This document shows, piece by piece, positions 35,570-45,255 of a stretch of DNA of 64,000 nucleotides (position 1 is its first letter; each line of letters begins with the position of its first letter). The notes beneath the pieces are model-generated. The model made no database searches and was not told the DNA's origin. It saw only the letters and a program-made list of their open reading frames with translations. The stretch is from positions 29,078 to 93,077 of the forward strand of contig JANZZV010000007.1 in NCBI GenBank assembly GCA_026419195.1, read 5' to 3'. The translations under genes were made by a program, and so were the position numbers. This DNA comes from Fervidobacterium sp. (GTDB taxonomy: Bacteria > Thermotogota > Thermotogae > Thermotogales > Fervidobacteriaceae).

Positions 35570-37306
35570 ATGAGGAAGGTTCTCGTGACACTTTTAGTTT
35601 CTCTATTTGTTTTCTTCGCATTTGCTAACTACATCGGATTTGATGCAACAGGAAAAAAAGGTGGTACACTCATCATTCCAACACTCAGCGGTCCGAGAAC
35701 AGTTAACGACACTGTATCAAAAGAAACAAGTTCTTCAGATGTTATTTCACTTTTCATGGGTTGGGGCGGTGTACTTATTGAAAGATCAGCCATCGATGGG
35801 GAATTTTACCCGGCACTTGCTGAAAAATGGGTTGGCCCACGTCTAACAAAAGATGGTGGCATGGAAATTATTTGGTACCTTAGAAAAGGTGTAAAATGGA
35901 GTGATGGAACACCATTTGATGCTGATGATGTTGTTTTCACATTAAACGAAATCTACACAAACCCAGATATCCCAAGTTCATTCAAAGACATTATCAAAAG
36001 TACAAATGGTTATTTACCAAAAGCTACAAAGATTGATGATTACACAGTAAGAATGTACTATCCAGAACCATTTAGGCTTGCTCTCAGATACCTTGGAGGA
36101 ATGTACATATTCCCGAAACACAAAGCTGAAAGTTGGGTTAAGAACAAAAAGTTTGCTGAGTTCTGGACAGTGGACGCAATAAATAAAAAAGAAATCGTTG
36201 GCTTGGGACCATTTATTCCTGTGGAATACGTCCCAGACCAATTTGTCAGATTTGTAGCCAATCCAAATTACTGGAAAAAGGACAAAAACGGTCAACAACT
36301 TCCTTACTTAAAGGAAGTAGTGTACAAGATTATTTCCTCCCAAGATGCACAAAAGCTTGCATTTGAAAAAGGTGAAGTTGACATTTACTCACCAAGGGGA
36401 ACGGAATTCAACTACTTCAAGGAAAATGAAAAGAAATTCAACATAACAGTCCTTGCTTACGGTCCAGCTTACGGTACACAATTTATCACATTCAACTGGA
36501 ACAACAAAGACGAGGCAAAGAGGGAATGGTTTAGAAATCCAAATTTCAGAAGAGCAGTTGCTTATGCAATGGATAAGAAAAAGATGATTGATACACTCTT
36601 CAATGGTCTTGCTGTAGAACAATGGTCACCAGTATCAATGGCTTCTCCATTTTACAATGAAAAAGTCTCCGTCAAATATCCATACGATCTTAACAAGGCA
36701 AGGGCAGAACTTAAACTTGGTGGATTCAGCTGGGACAAAAACGGTAAACTCATCGATAGCAAAGGCAGACCAGTCAAATTTGTTATTGAAACGAATGCTG
36801 GAAATACAATTCGTGAAGGTATGGGTAATATCATAACAGCTGCTCTTAAACAACTCGGTATGGATATTACATTTGTTCCTGGAGACTTCAACACACTTGT
36901 CAACAGAATGCTTAATGTTGGTGATTGGGATGCAATAATCATCGGATTAACAGGTTCTGACGAACCGCAAGGTGGAAGAAACGTTTGGGCTGTCGATGGT
37001 TCATTGCATTTCTGGAATTTGTCACCTAACGTAGCAAGCTGGGTTGATGCGAAAGCTTATTTCTTACCAGACTTTGAAAAGGAAATCGACAAGATATTCA
37101 GGGAAAATGTGAGGATACTTGATAACGAAGTTGTGAAAGACTACTGGGCAAAATTCCAAAAACTTGCATCTGAAAACTTACCACTTATCTACACGGTTAA
37201 TAGCTTAAGGCTTTTTGCATGGAGAAACACAGTAAAGAACGTTAGGATAACAATGCTTGGTGGAACCACTTGGAACATCGATTGGCTCTATAAGGACGAA
37301 AACTGA
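35570..37306 (+). CDS. ABC transporter extracellular binding protein, family 5
   Basis: This 578-residue protein starts with a signal peptide (MRKVLVTLLVSLFVFFAFA) without a lipobox cysteine, so it is probably a free exported binder. VKWSDGTPFDADDVVFTLN and the AVAYAMDKKKMIDTLFNG segment are the family 5 marks. Family 5 proteins in the Thermotogota bind peptides or oligosaccharides (cello-, manno- or xylo-oligomers), so the Opp label does not settle the ligand. A strong hairpin follows the stop, and the two permease genes come after it. Confidence 0.9.
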   Translation: MRKVLVTLLVSLFVFFAFANYIGFDATGKKGGTLIIPTLSGPRTVNDTVSKETSSSDVISLFMGWGGVLIERSAIDGEFYPALAEKWVGPRLTKDGGMEIIWYLRKGVKWSDGTPFDADDVVFTLNEIYTNPDIPSSFKDIIKSTNGYLPKATKIDDYTVRMYYPEPFRLALRYLGGMYIFPKHKAESWVKNKKFAEFWTVDAINKKEIVGLGPFIPVEYVPDQFVRFVANPNYWKKDKNGQQLPYLKEVVYKIISSQDAQKLAFEKGEVDIYSPRGTEFNYFKENEKKFNITVLAYGPAYGTQFITFNWNNKDEAKREWFRNPNFRRAVAYAMDKKKMIDTLFNGLAVEQWSPVSMASPFYNEKVSVKYPYDLNKARAELKLGGFSWDKNGKLIDSKGRPVKFVIETNAGNTIREGMGNIITAALKQLGMDITFVPGDFNTLVNRMLNVGDWDAIIIGLTGSDEPQGGRNVWAVDGSLHFWNLSPNVASWVDAKAYFLPDFEKEIDKIFRENVRILDNEVVKDYWAKFQKLASENLPLIYTVNSLRLFAWRNTVKNVRITMLGGTTWNIDWLYKDEN

Positions 37307-37322
37307 TACTAACAACCTGCTT

Positions 37323-37354
37323 CCGGACTCCGGAATCCGGTTTCCGGAGTCCGG
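37323..37354 (+). repeat. Strong hairpin between binding-protein and permease genes
   Basis: A perfect 13-bp stem CCGGACTCCGGAA/TTCCGGAGTCCGG with a six-base loop. There is no U-tract, so it is not a classic terminator. Its place right after the binding-protein stop suits an RNA stabiliser or partial terminator that keeps the upstream genes more abundant than the permeases. Confidence 0.8.
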
Positions 37355-37441
37355 TTAACTTAAATATTGATGAATTACAATTCATTTTTATATGTTTAAC
37401 CATCTGATGAAGTCATACTAAAGAGGGAGAGGTGAATAGGT

Positions 37442-38407
37442 TTGATCAAATATATTGCACGAAGACTAATAATAATGCTGCCAGAATTATGGATAATAAC
37501 GATTATTGTCTTCACACTTATGCAGTTATCACCGGGTACATTTTTGGATCAGTACAAACTTGATCCGTCGATTTCTAAGGAGACTTTACAATCGATGGCA
37601 AAAGAACTTGGATTGGATAAACCTGCCGTTGTTCAGTATTTTTATTGGTTTGGCAAACTACTCAGACTGGACTTTGGTTATTCATTTTATTACAGAAGAC
37701 CTGTTATAGATTTGATTTCGGAAAGATTACTTGGTACGTTTGTACTTTCATTGTATTCATTTGTTCTTTCCTGGATTATAGGAATCGTTCTTGGTGTGCT
37801 TTCAGCACTGAAAAAGTACACTACAACTGATAAAATACTCACAGTTGTTGCATTCAGTGGGTTGGCACTGCCAGGATTTTTCTTGGCTTTACTTTTACTC
37901 TACATGGCAGCGCGTACTGGATGGTTCCCCGTAGGTGGTATGTATAGTCCAGAAACTGTTAGACTCGATGTATGGAATGCATTTAAAGACATATTCTGGC
38001 GATTACAACTTCCAGCATTCACGTTAACATTCGGTGGATTTGCAGGATTGATGAGGTATCAAAGAGGTACTCTACTCGATGTTCTCAACGAAGATTACGT
38101 TGAATTTGCAAGAGCGAAAGGAATGCCCGAAAGGGTTGTCATATACAAGCATGCATTAAGAAATGCCATTAACCCGCTTGTTACAATGTTTGGAGGAAGT
38201 TTAGCTGGTTTGCTCAGCGGTGCGGTAATCACAGAAACGATATTTTCCTGGCCAGGTCTTGGAAGGCTTACTTATCAAGCTCTTCTCCAAAAAGATTATT
38301 ATGTTGTCATGGCAAGTACGGTCATTAGTGTTGTGTTATTAGTACTTGGTAATCTTGTCGGTGACATACTACTCGCAGCAGTAGATCCAAGAATTAGATA
38401 CGAATAA
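37442..38407 (+). CDS. Oligopeptide-type ABC transporter permease (OppB/DppB)
   Basis: A 321-residue permease with about six membrane helices. It has the OppB start region (ARRLIIMLPELWIITIIVFT), LGLDKPAVVQYFYW and the ATPase-contact loop FARAKGMPERVVIYKHALRN, ending with NLVGDILLAAVDPRIRYE. The start is TTG 37442 with AGAGGTGA upstream. It pairs with the longer permease that follows 15 bases later. Confidence 0.92.
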   Translation: MIKYIARRLIIMLPELWIITIIVFTLMQLSPGTFLDQYKLDPSISKETLQSMAKELGLDKPAVVQYFYWFGKLLRLDFGYSFYYRRPVIDLISERLLGTFVLSLYSFVLSWIIGIVLGVLSALKKYTTTDKILTVVAFSGLALPGFFLALLLLYMAARTGWFPVGGMYSPETVRLDVWNAFKDIFWRLQLPAFTLTFGGFAGLMRYQRGTLLDVLNEDYVEFARAKGMPERVVIYKHALRNAINPLVTMFGGSLAGLLSGAVITETIFSWPGLGRLTYQALLQKDYYVVMASTVISVVLLVLGNLVGDILLAAVDPRIRYE

Positions 38408-38422
38408 GGAGGGCTTGAAAAA

Positions 38423-40120
38423 ATGAGCGAAGAAAAGAGAAAAATCAATCAACAAAACATTCCAACAGACGAAAGTGGTGCAATAGATTTTGAAGAAGTA
38501 TATCTAACAAGAGGACAATTAATGTGGCGCGCTTTCAAAAAAAATAAACTTGCAATGTTCGGCTTGTGGGTGCTTATAATAATGTACATTGCAATGATAT
38601 TTGCTGATTTCTTGGCTCCTTATAATCCATTTACACAAAACCTGAATCACTCTCTTAAAAAGCCAACAGCTGTTTTAACAAAGTATCAAGTAAATGACTT
38701 GAAGACAAGATTATCTCCATACGTGCTGCCCGAAATAAGTTATATAGATAAATTGGACTATACACAAAATTTTAGAATGATGCTTTTTCCAAGTAGAATA
38801 AAAGTTAAATACAATAGCGGGGAAGAATTATCTATAATTGATAAGCACGTTGTTGAAATCAGAAGCGATGGAACGATTGTTCCAAAGTATCTTCCAAAAG
38901 GTAGAGAACTAGATGATAAGTTTGTTCTTGCTCAATCGATAAAACTGGTTGTCAGAACTATAAAACATGCACAGATTGATGGCGAATGGAAACAATACAG
39001 CGACGAAACAGAGACTGTTAATTCACTTGTTTTTGGTGTTGATAACGAAATATTAGAAAAGGGCAAAAACATAAGAACAACGACTTCAAGAACCGCTCGT
39101 TCGTTTGTTGCACAAAATGAGGGATGGAAAATAGGATTTTATGCAATGAACGAACAAGAAGCGATGGAAAGACTTACCGCAATCAAACTTGAACAAGACC
39201 TTGTAGGGATAAAATATTACGATGAACAAGGCAATGAACATGAAATTTCATTGGATGAGGCAAAAATAGTCTCTTATGATTACAAGTTCTATCCAATCAA
39301 ATTTTTTGTAAGATCATGGGGACCAAACGACACAGACCCAGAAAGAGTTGGATATCTATTTTGGTTAATTCCACTACATTATCATCTCTTCGGCATTGAA
39401 AATTATGATAACAACGAGTATGCCTCTATTAATATCTTTGGCTCAGACAGATATGGTAGAGACGTTTGGAGTAGAATTATATTTGCTTCACGTATTTCAC
39501 TGACAATAGGATTTATAGGATTATTCGTTACACTTGTACTTTCGCTCTTTTTTGGGGCAATCGCAGGATTTTATGGTGGTTTGGTAGATGAACTTATAAT
39601 GAGATTTTGTGAAATTCTAATGGCTATTCCTGGATTTTATTTACTACTTTTGTTGCGTGCAATTCTTCCAATTGATATCCCAAGTTCAACAACATACATG
39701 TTACTGATATTCATACTCGCATTCCTTGGTTGGCCTGGAAGAGCAAGAATCATAAGAGGACAGATACTTGCTGAAAGGCAAAGGGAGTATGTTGAAGCTG
39801 CAATTGCACTTGGTTACCCAGACATGAGAATCATGTGGCGTCACATTATACCAAATCTTGCAACTTACATAATAGTTAGTTCTACACTTGCAATTCCTGG
39901 CTACATCCTTGGTGAAGCTGGACTTTCCTATCTTGGACTTGGTATAAGAGAACCTTCGGCATCCTGGGGTAACATGTTGACAGCTGCTCAGGACGTGTAC
40001 ATTCTTGAAAAAGCCCCATGGTTACTTATACCTGGTGCATTCATATTCATTGTTGTTCTCTCTTTTAACTTCATTGGAGATGGACTTAGAGACGCTTTTG
40101 ATCCAAGGGCACTTAGCTAG
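38423..40120 (+). CDS. Oligopeptide-type ABC transporter permease (OppC/DppC) with a large external insertion
   Basis: This 565-residue permease is nearly twice the usual OppC length (about 300). The first helix (about 42-62) and OppC_N region are followed by an extra exported segment of about 240 residues (roughly 75-315) before the normal block FGSDRYGRDVWSRIIFASRISL. The rest is regular: ATPase-contact loop EAAIALGYPDMRIMWRHIIPN and GLGIREPSASWGNMLTAAQ. The inserted region is charged and shows no cysteine or known motif; it could contact the binding protein. A terminator follows, ending the operon. Confidence 0.9.
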   Translation: MSEEKRKINQQNIPTDESGAIDFEEVYLTRGQLMWRAFKKNKLAMFGLWVLIIMYIAMIFADFLAPYNPFTQNLNHSLKKPTAVLTKYQVNDLKTRLSPYVLPEISYIDKLDYTQNFRMMLFPSRIKVKYNSGEELSIIDKHVVEIRSDGTIVPKYLPKGRELDDKFVLAQSIKLVVRTIKHAQIDGEWKQYSDETETVNSLVFGVDNEILEKGKNIRTTTSRTARSFVAQNEGWKIGFYAMNEQEAMERLTAIKLEQDLVGIKYYDEQGNEHEISLDEAKIVSYDYKFYPIKFFVRSWGPNDTDPERVGYLFWLIPLHYHLFGIENYDNNEYASINIFGSDRYGRDVWSRIIFASRISLTIGFIGLFVTLVLSLFFGAIAGFYGGLVDELIMRFCEILMAIPGFYLLLLLRAILPIDIPSSTTYMLLIFILAFLGWPGRARIIRGQILAERQREYVEAAIALGYPDMRIMWRHIIPNLATYIIVSSTLAIPGYILGEAGLSYLGLGIREPSASWGNMLTAAQDVYILEKAPWLLIPGAFIFIVVLSFNFIGDGLRDAFDPRALS

Positions 40121-40170
40121 TTTATAACTTTTAATATCAACTAATATCAATGTTTGAATTGAGATATGAG

Positions 40171-40204
40171 AATCAGTGGTGGTCTAAGACCACCACTGAT
40201 TTTT
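40171..40204 (+). terminator. Terminator of the ABC operon
   Basis: A 13-bp perfect stem ATCAGTGGTGGTC/GACCACCACTGAT with a three-base loop (40172-40184 with 40188-40200) is followed by TTTTATG. It lies 50 bases after the OppC-type stop. Confidence 0.9.
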
Positions 40205-40371
40205 ATGTTGCTTCAAACTGCGAAAATGTATTGGAATCAAGAGAATTAGATTCTTAACCGGAAGGTTTATGTTAAATAAATTATCGGCTTTTTTAGTTTA
40301 TCATTCTTGATAACAAACTTTGGTTTCAAATTTGGAGTTTTGAAAAAAGTATTGCATAACTTAAAATCTGT

Positions 40372-40389
40372 TGTGATATAATAATCACA
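40372..40389 (+). promoter_or_regulatory. Extended -10 promoter overlapped by an inverted repeat
   Basis: TGATATAAT (40374-40382) is an extended -10; TTGCAT 19 bases upstream is a possible -35. TGTGAT (40372-40377) and ATCACA (40384-40389) form an inverted repeat directly over the -10, so it may be an operator for the gene below. The remaining 165 bases between the terminator and this site show nothing else. Confidence 0.55.
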
Positions 40390-40441
40390 GAAGGATTTTT
40401 ATATTGTGCGAATACTATTTACAGAAGGGGGGAAAACTTTT

Positions 40442-43400
40442 ATGCGCAGATCTACCATGTTTTTTTTGGTTTGTGTCTTTCTGCTTTTTTCGTTTGTCAG
40501 CTTTGCTCAAAACCCACAAATGACACCTTTGTCAAAACTGTATCACGAACTCAAGGCCTTATTAGAAAAACCTGGTATTGACTTAAACAAGGCTCTCAGC
40601 GAGCTTTTGGAGAAATACGCACCTATAGTTCAACCAATATTACCTCCCGGACAGTACGAAGAGTATTCTCTCACGTTATCAGAGCTTGACAAGGCACTTC
40701 TAGATCTCGGCATTTGGATTACAAGGGCAACTGTAGAAATATTTAACCAAGAAGTTGTAGAAGGACCTTTTGAATTGAATTACAACAGAGATACGGGAGA
40801 AGCCACAGGACTTATAACAAAGCTAAAAACTGGAAAATACAACGTTATTGTTAAGGTTTTTGGAATTATCGATAACAAAGATGAGAGAATAGTTGCTTAT
40901 GGTAGAAAGGATGCTGTTGAGGTTGTAAGAGATAAAATATCCCTTGCAAACATTCCACTAAAAGTAATAATAGGAACAGGAGCCGTACTTGTTAATGCCT
41001 TGTTAGATTTCCAAAATTCGGAATTTATACCAGGTGAGGTTGCTTTAATAGAACCTGAAAATGGACAACGTGATGTCTTGCCCAACGTTACTTTGAAATG
41101 GGATTCATTACGAGCCAAGATGTTCGATCTGTATTTCGGAGAAGAAGGAGACTTAAAACTTAAAGAAACAAATTATTTTGACAAGCAATACACAGTGGAA
41201 GATTTGAAGCCTGGAACGATATATCAGTGGAAAATAGTTGCTAAAAATGCATTCGGTCAAGCTGAGAGTCCGGTCTTTTCATTTAGAACGGGAGACGCAC
41301 CCACGACACCGGAAAATCCTGTACCACACGATGGAGCAAAGAAAGTTTGGGTTGAACCTGTCCTCTTATGGGAATCTGAGAGAGCATCTGAGTTTGACAT
41401 CTACTTTGGCAAGAACGCCTCTGACCTGTCGTTAATAGGTTCATCCCTTGAGAATAGTTTTGAGTTACCAAGACTCGAACTTGGAACGACTTATTATTGG
41501 AAAGTTATTGCGAAGAATGCCTATGGTGAAACAGAGGGACCTGTTTGGTCATTTACGACTGGCGATATACCAACTAAACCAATTCTTAAAGAACCTATTG
41601 GTGACAAAATTCGGTTACAACCTACTTTCAAATGGGAAAGTGAAGAGGCTTACGAGTACGACTTGTACCTTGGTGAAACGTACGATAGCATGGAGTTGAT
41701 AGCAACGACTACTGAACAAGAATACGCATTACCATACAACCTTCCAATGGATACAACTTACTTTTGGAAAGTCGTTGCTAAAAATGATTTTGGTGAAAGC
41801 ATTAGCGACGTAGAGATGTTTAAAACAGGAAAAGCACCGGAATTGATTGGTGTTGTTCAGCCATTTGATGGTGAAGAAGATGTGTGGAAATCGCCAATAC
41901 TTGAATGGGAATTTGAATGCGCAGATAACTACGACGTTTACCTTGGTAAATCAGCGGACGAACTTGAGCTTGTTGCCGAGAACATTACTGAGAACACACT
42001 CAAACTTGAAGAGCTTGAACTCGGTGTGACATATTATTGGAAAGTTTTAGCCAAGAACGAATTTGGTGAAACAGAGAGTCCAGTTTGGAAGTTCACCGTA
42101 GGTAACGTACCAGCAGTACCGTTCAATCCAGAACCACCTGATGGTGCAACTGACCAATTCAACAGATTGGTACTCAGGTGGGAAAGCTCCAAAGCTGAAA
42201 GTTACGATCTGTATATAGGATTTGCTCCGGACAAACTCGATTTACTTGAAGGTGACATCAAACTGAGCGCTGTGGAATTTTACGACTTACTATTCGGGAC
42301 AACATACTATTGGAAAGTTATAGCAAAGAACAGGTTCGGTAATAGTGAAGGACCAATCTGGAAATTTACAACTGGCCAAATTCCAGAAAAACCGGTAGCA
42401 ATATATCCAAAAGATGGTGATAAAGAGGTACCACTTGATGTAACACTTAAATGGAAGAGTGAACGAGCAGAGGAATTTGATCTTTTCTTTGGCACAATGC
42501 TACTTGAACCACTTGGTACTCTTACATCACCAGAGTATACCTTACCAAAATTGCACTATGGAACATGGTACAATTGGAAGGTCATAGCAAGAAACAAATT
42601 TGGAGAGATAGAGAGTGAATTCAAGTTTAGAACTAAGCTTCCAACAATAGATAATCAAAAATCTCTTGGCGGTACTAAGGCTGATGGTGGTAAAGCAATT
42701 GCCAAGACCTCAGATGGTGGTTACATAATCGTTGGTAACACTCAGTCTTCAGAGTTACCAGGATTCAAAGGTGAATCCGATATAATTGTGGTTAAATTAA
42801 GCAAAAACTTAGACGTTGAATGGATAAAACTTATCGGTGGGAACGGTTGGGAAGAGGCATCTGATGTAATAGAAACAAAGAACGGTTACATTGTTTTGGG
42901 CTACACGGCCTCCACAGAAGTTGATGGTCAGAAAGGTAAAGGTGGATGGGATTACCTTGTAACGATGCTTGATAAGTCAGGCAACACGTTGTGGACGAAA
43001 TTGTACGGAGGAACAGGTAACGATTTAGCTTACAAAGTTATTCAAACTTCAGATGGTAATTATCTTATAGCTGGTACAACAAATTCTGTTAACGGAGATA
43101 CTGGTGGCAATATAGGTACATGGGATGCGTGGATAATCAAAATTGATCCAAAAGGTAACTTGTTAACTGGCAAAACATTTGGTGGTCTTGACAGGGATAA
43201 AGCCATTGATTTAATCGAAGTGGATGATGGATACATTATAGCTGGTGTTACCTATTCACTTGAAGGAGATATTCCATACAACCATGGAAGCTCCGATATC
43301 TGGTTGTTTAAAGTAACTAAAGATCTCAAGAAGATAACACTTAACAAAGCATACGGCGGTAGTGATCAAGACGAAATTTCCAAACTACTTAGAACAAGAG

Positions 43401-43837
43401 ACGGAAATCTCCTGCTGATAGGTTATACGACTTCTGTTGATGGTGATGTGCAAAAGAATGCTGGTTATTGGGACTTCTGGATTGTAAAAGTTGACATGCA
43501 AGGTAACATAATATGGCAAAAGACATACGGTGGAGTTGAAGAAGATGTTGCTTACAGTGCTGCCGAGTTCTCAGATGGTGGATTTATGATAGTTGGACAT
43601 ACATTATCTAAGTTTGAAGGTCACAAAGGAGGAGTAGATATACTTGTAGTCGATATAGATGAACTTGGAAACCTCAGATGGTATAAGACATACGGTGGCA
43701 CGCTTGCCGACTATGCATACGACATTCACTTAGAAGAAGATGGAACAGCGGTAATTATTGGCACATCCTTCTCAAAAGACATTGACATTGGTAAAAACAT
43801 AGGCGGCAGTGACATTTGGATATTCAAAGTGAAATAA
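40442..43837 (+). CDS. Large secreted protein with six fibronectin-like repeats and a seven-repeat beta-propeller
   Basis: A 1131-residue exported protein with a signal peptide ending near SFVSFAQ. After an N-terminal region of about 200 residues come six repeats of about 90 residues (nucleotides about 41030-42640), each with a pattern such as L.WES..A..FDIYFG and TTYYWKVIAKN.FGE, resembling fibronectin type III modules. The last 390 residues hold seven repeats with GG...D.A..V..T.DGGYIIAG.T.S, as in propeller blades. Such proteins occur on Thermotogota cell surfaces and may bind polymers or other cells. ATG 40442 follows AAGGGGGGA. No catalytic domain is visible, and the function is unknown. 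Confidence 0.85.
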   Translation: MRRSTMFFLVCVFLLFSFVSFAQNPQMTPLSKLYHELKALLEKPGIDLNKALSELLEKYAPIVQPILPPGQYEEYSLTLSELDKALLDLGIWITRATVEIFNQEVVEGPFELNYNRDTGEATGLITKLKTGKYNVIVKVFGIIDNKDERIVAYGRKDAVEVVRDKISLANIPLKVIIGTGAVLVNALLDFQNSEFIPGEVALIEPENGQRDVLPNVTLKWDSLRAKMFDLYFGEEGDLKLKETNYFDKQYTVEDLKPGTIYQWKIVAKNAFGQAESPVFSFRTGDAPTTPENPVPHDGAKKVWVEPVLLWESERASEFDIYFGKNASDLSLIGSSLENSFELPRLELGTTYYWKVIAKNAYGETEGPVWSFTTGDIPTKPILKEPIGDKIRLQPTFKWESEEAYEYDLYLGETYDSMELIATTTEQEYALPYNLPMDTTYFWKVVAKNDFGESISDVEMFKTGKAPELIGVVQPFDGEEDVWKSPILEWEFECADNYDVYLGKSADELELVAENITENTLKLEELELGVTYYWKVLAKNEFGETESPVWKFTVGNVPAVPFNPEPPDGATDQFNRLVLRWESSKAESYDLYIGFAPDKLDLLEGDIKLSAVEFYDLLFGTTYYWKVIAKNRFGNSEGPIWKFTTGQIPEKPVAIYPKDGDKEVPLDVTLKWKSERAEEFDLFFGTMLLEPLGTLTSPEYTLPKLHYGTWYNWKVIARNKFGEIESEFKFRTKLPTIDNQKSLGGTKADGGKAIAKTSDGGYIIVGNTQSSELPGFKGESDIIVVKLSKNLDVEWIKLIGGNGWEEASDVIETKNGYIVLGYTASTEVDGQKGKGGWDYLVTMLDKSGNTLWTKLYGGTGNDLAYKVIQTSDGNYLIAGTTNSVNGDTGGNIGTWDAWIIKIDPKGNLLTGKTFGGLDRDKAIDLIEVDDGYIIAGVTYSLEGDIPYNHGSSDIWLFKVTKDLKKITLNKAYGGSDQDEISKLLRTRDGNLLLIGYTTSVDGDVQKNAGYWDFWIVKVDMQGNIIWQKTYGGVEEDVAYSAAEFSDGGFMIVGHTLSKFEGHKGGVDILVVDIDELGNLRWYKTYGGTLADYAYDIHLEEDGTAVIIGTSFSKDIDIGKNIGGSDIWIFKVK

Positions 43838-43853
43838 ATATCGTCATTAATCC

Positions 43854-43888
43854 AAGGTGGCTCTTAGAAAGAGCCACCTTCTTTTTTT
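43854..43888 (+). terminator. Terminator after the large secreted protein, overlapping the dinB end
   Basis: A 12-bp perfect stem AAGGTGGCTCTT/AAGAGCCACCTT (43854-43865 with 43869-43880) with loop AGA is followed by CTTTTTTT. The right arm and U-tract also encode the last codons of the convergent dinB gene. Confidence 0.92.
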
Positions 43889-44988
43889 CTTTTCAATGTA
43901 AGAAAACCAGCAAAGTACAGATTATTAATATTAATACTTGCCAAATTTTCAAATTTTCTTGTTATATCATCCCAAAATAAACTTTCTTGAAAATTCTCAA
44001 TCAATTTTAAATTATTCAAGCTTAGCCCAATTTTACTAACTGGTTTCCCTGAGAACAAACCTTTGTACAAATCATCTAAAATTTTCGAAATTAAAACATA
44101 ATCCTTAGAATAAAACCATAGGCTTTTTGAGGATGAAAAATTACCAAAGCTATCCTTTAAATAGGCAGATAAAGTCTTTACACCAAGTCTGTATCTTAGC
44201 AATCTTGAGTATAAACCAAAAAGAAGATATCTACCAATTTCCAAAATTTCCTCTAAATTGTCTAATTTCTCATCTAATGTAAGATAGTGTCCAATACTCC
44301 TTGGAATATTAATTTTGAAAAATTCAGGTTCTGTGTAATCTTTTAGAATACAAATTCTTAGTTTGTCAAAAAGATAATGAATCTCTTTGCGATTTAAAAA
44401 ATCTTTTAAAGTGCAAACATTGTATTCATTAAGCAATTTAATACTCTTTTGACCTATTCCGGGTACAAAGTTTATACTTACCAGGTTTGAAAATTTATCA
44501 AAATCATCCACTATAAGAAAACCATCCGGCTTTGCAAATTCGCACGCAATCTTTGCGATTATAGGATTTTTAGCGACTCCCACAGTACAGCTAAGCGAAA
44601 GCTTTTCTTTTATCTCATCTTTTAGATCCATTAATCTCTTTATTGGCTGGTCCGTATTATCCAAAGCAATATAAAATTCATCTATGCTCGCCTCTTTATA
44701 AATTGGAAAGTATTTATCTATAATACTAACGATTTTCAACGTGGTGAATTCGTAATAAGAAAAATCAGCCTTTAGAAATAATATGTTACGGCAAAGATTT
44801 TTTGCTTCCTTTAATCCCATTCCAGCTTTTATACCAAAAGCTTTCGCTCTGTAATTTACGCTCGTGACAACAGGATTTTTACCATTTCCCACAACTGCAA
44901 TAGGGTAATTGTTTAATCTTGGATTCTTAACGCATTCAATGGATGCAAAGTAAGAATCCATATCCAAAAGTGCAATCTGCTTGAACAA
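43864..44988 (-). CDS. dinB: Y-family DNA polymerase IV (DinB)
   Basis: This 374-residue protein begins with ALLDMDSYFASIE, holding the first catalytic Asp, and has ASIDEFYIAL with the other acidic residues, plus VTSVNYRAKAFGIKAGM and the hairpin FVPGIGQKSIKLL. It is an error-prone lesion-bypass polymerase. The TTG start lies seven bases after GGAGGT. Its last codons (KRKKEGGSF) are the reverse complement of the neighbouring terminator. A small palindrome overlaps its -10. Confidence 0.9.
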   Translation of the reverse strand: MFKQIALLDMDSYFASIECVKNPRLNNYPIAVVGNGKNPVVTSVNYRAKAFGIKAGMGLKEAKNLCRNILFLKADFSYYEFTTLKIVSIIDKYFPIYKEASIDEFYIALDNTDQPIKRLMDLKDEIKEKLSLSCTVGVAKNPIIAKIACEFAKPDGFLIVDDFDKFSNLVSINFVPGIGQKSIKLLNEYNVCTLKDFLNRKEIHYLFDKLRICILKDYTEPEFFKINIPRSIGHYLTLDEKLDNLEEILEIGRYLLFGLYSRLLRYRLGVKTLSAYLKDSFGNFSSSKSLWFYSKDYVLISKILDDLYKGLFSGKPVSKIGLSLNNLKLIENFQESLFWDDITRKFENLASININNLYFAGFLTLKRKKEGGSF

Positions 44989-45081
44989 CTCCTACACCTC
45001 CTTGATGTTTTAAGTATTTATAAACAATAATGCATGACCTCTTCATAAAACAAAAATACAGAAAGGCACAAAACAAAAATG

Positions 45082-45101
45082 ATACTATACATTAGTATAC
45101 C
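45082..45101 (-). promoter_or_regulatory. dinB promoter -10 overlapped by a small inverted repeat
   Basis: The minus strand reads TGGTATACT, an extended -10, at 45094-45102 region, and the palindrome ATACTA-TACAT-TAGTAT (45082-45087 with 45093-45098) covers it. It may be the operator of a damage-type repressor, but it is not a form I can assign to LexA. The rest of the dinB-flagellin gap (about 150 bases) shows no clear sigma-70 promoter; AAAG-N15-GCCATAAC near 45190 is a weak sigma-28-like candidate for the flagellin. Confidence 0.4.
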
Positions 45102-45255
45102 ATAATTTTTCTTTGAAAGTCAAAAAACTTTTGAACGATTTCAAGATTTATAAAGTCTAATATAAAATGAATGAGGAAAAAGCAATGAACCGATCTTGCC
45201 ATAACTCCTTTTCTCCTTGTAAACCTTCGTCCGTGCTTATCGGGAGGGATAACCG

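Noticed and set aside
40372-40389. CRP-type site TGTGA...TCACA upstream of the large secreted protein
   Set aside because: The spacer is eight bases instead of the six of CRP sites; kept only as a generic palindrome.
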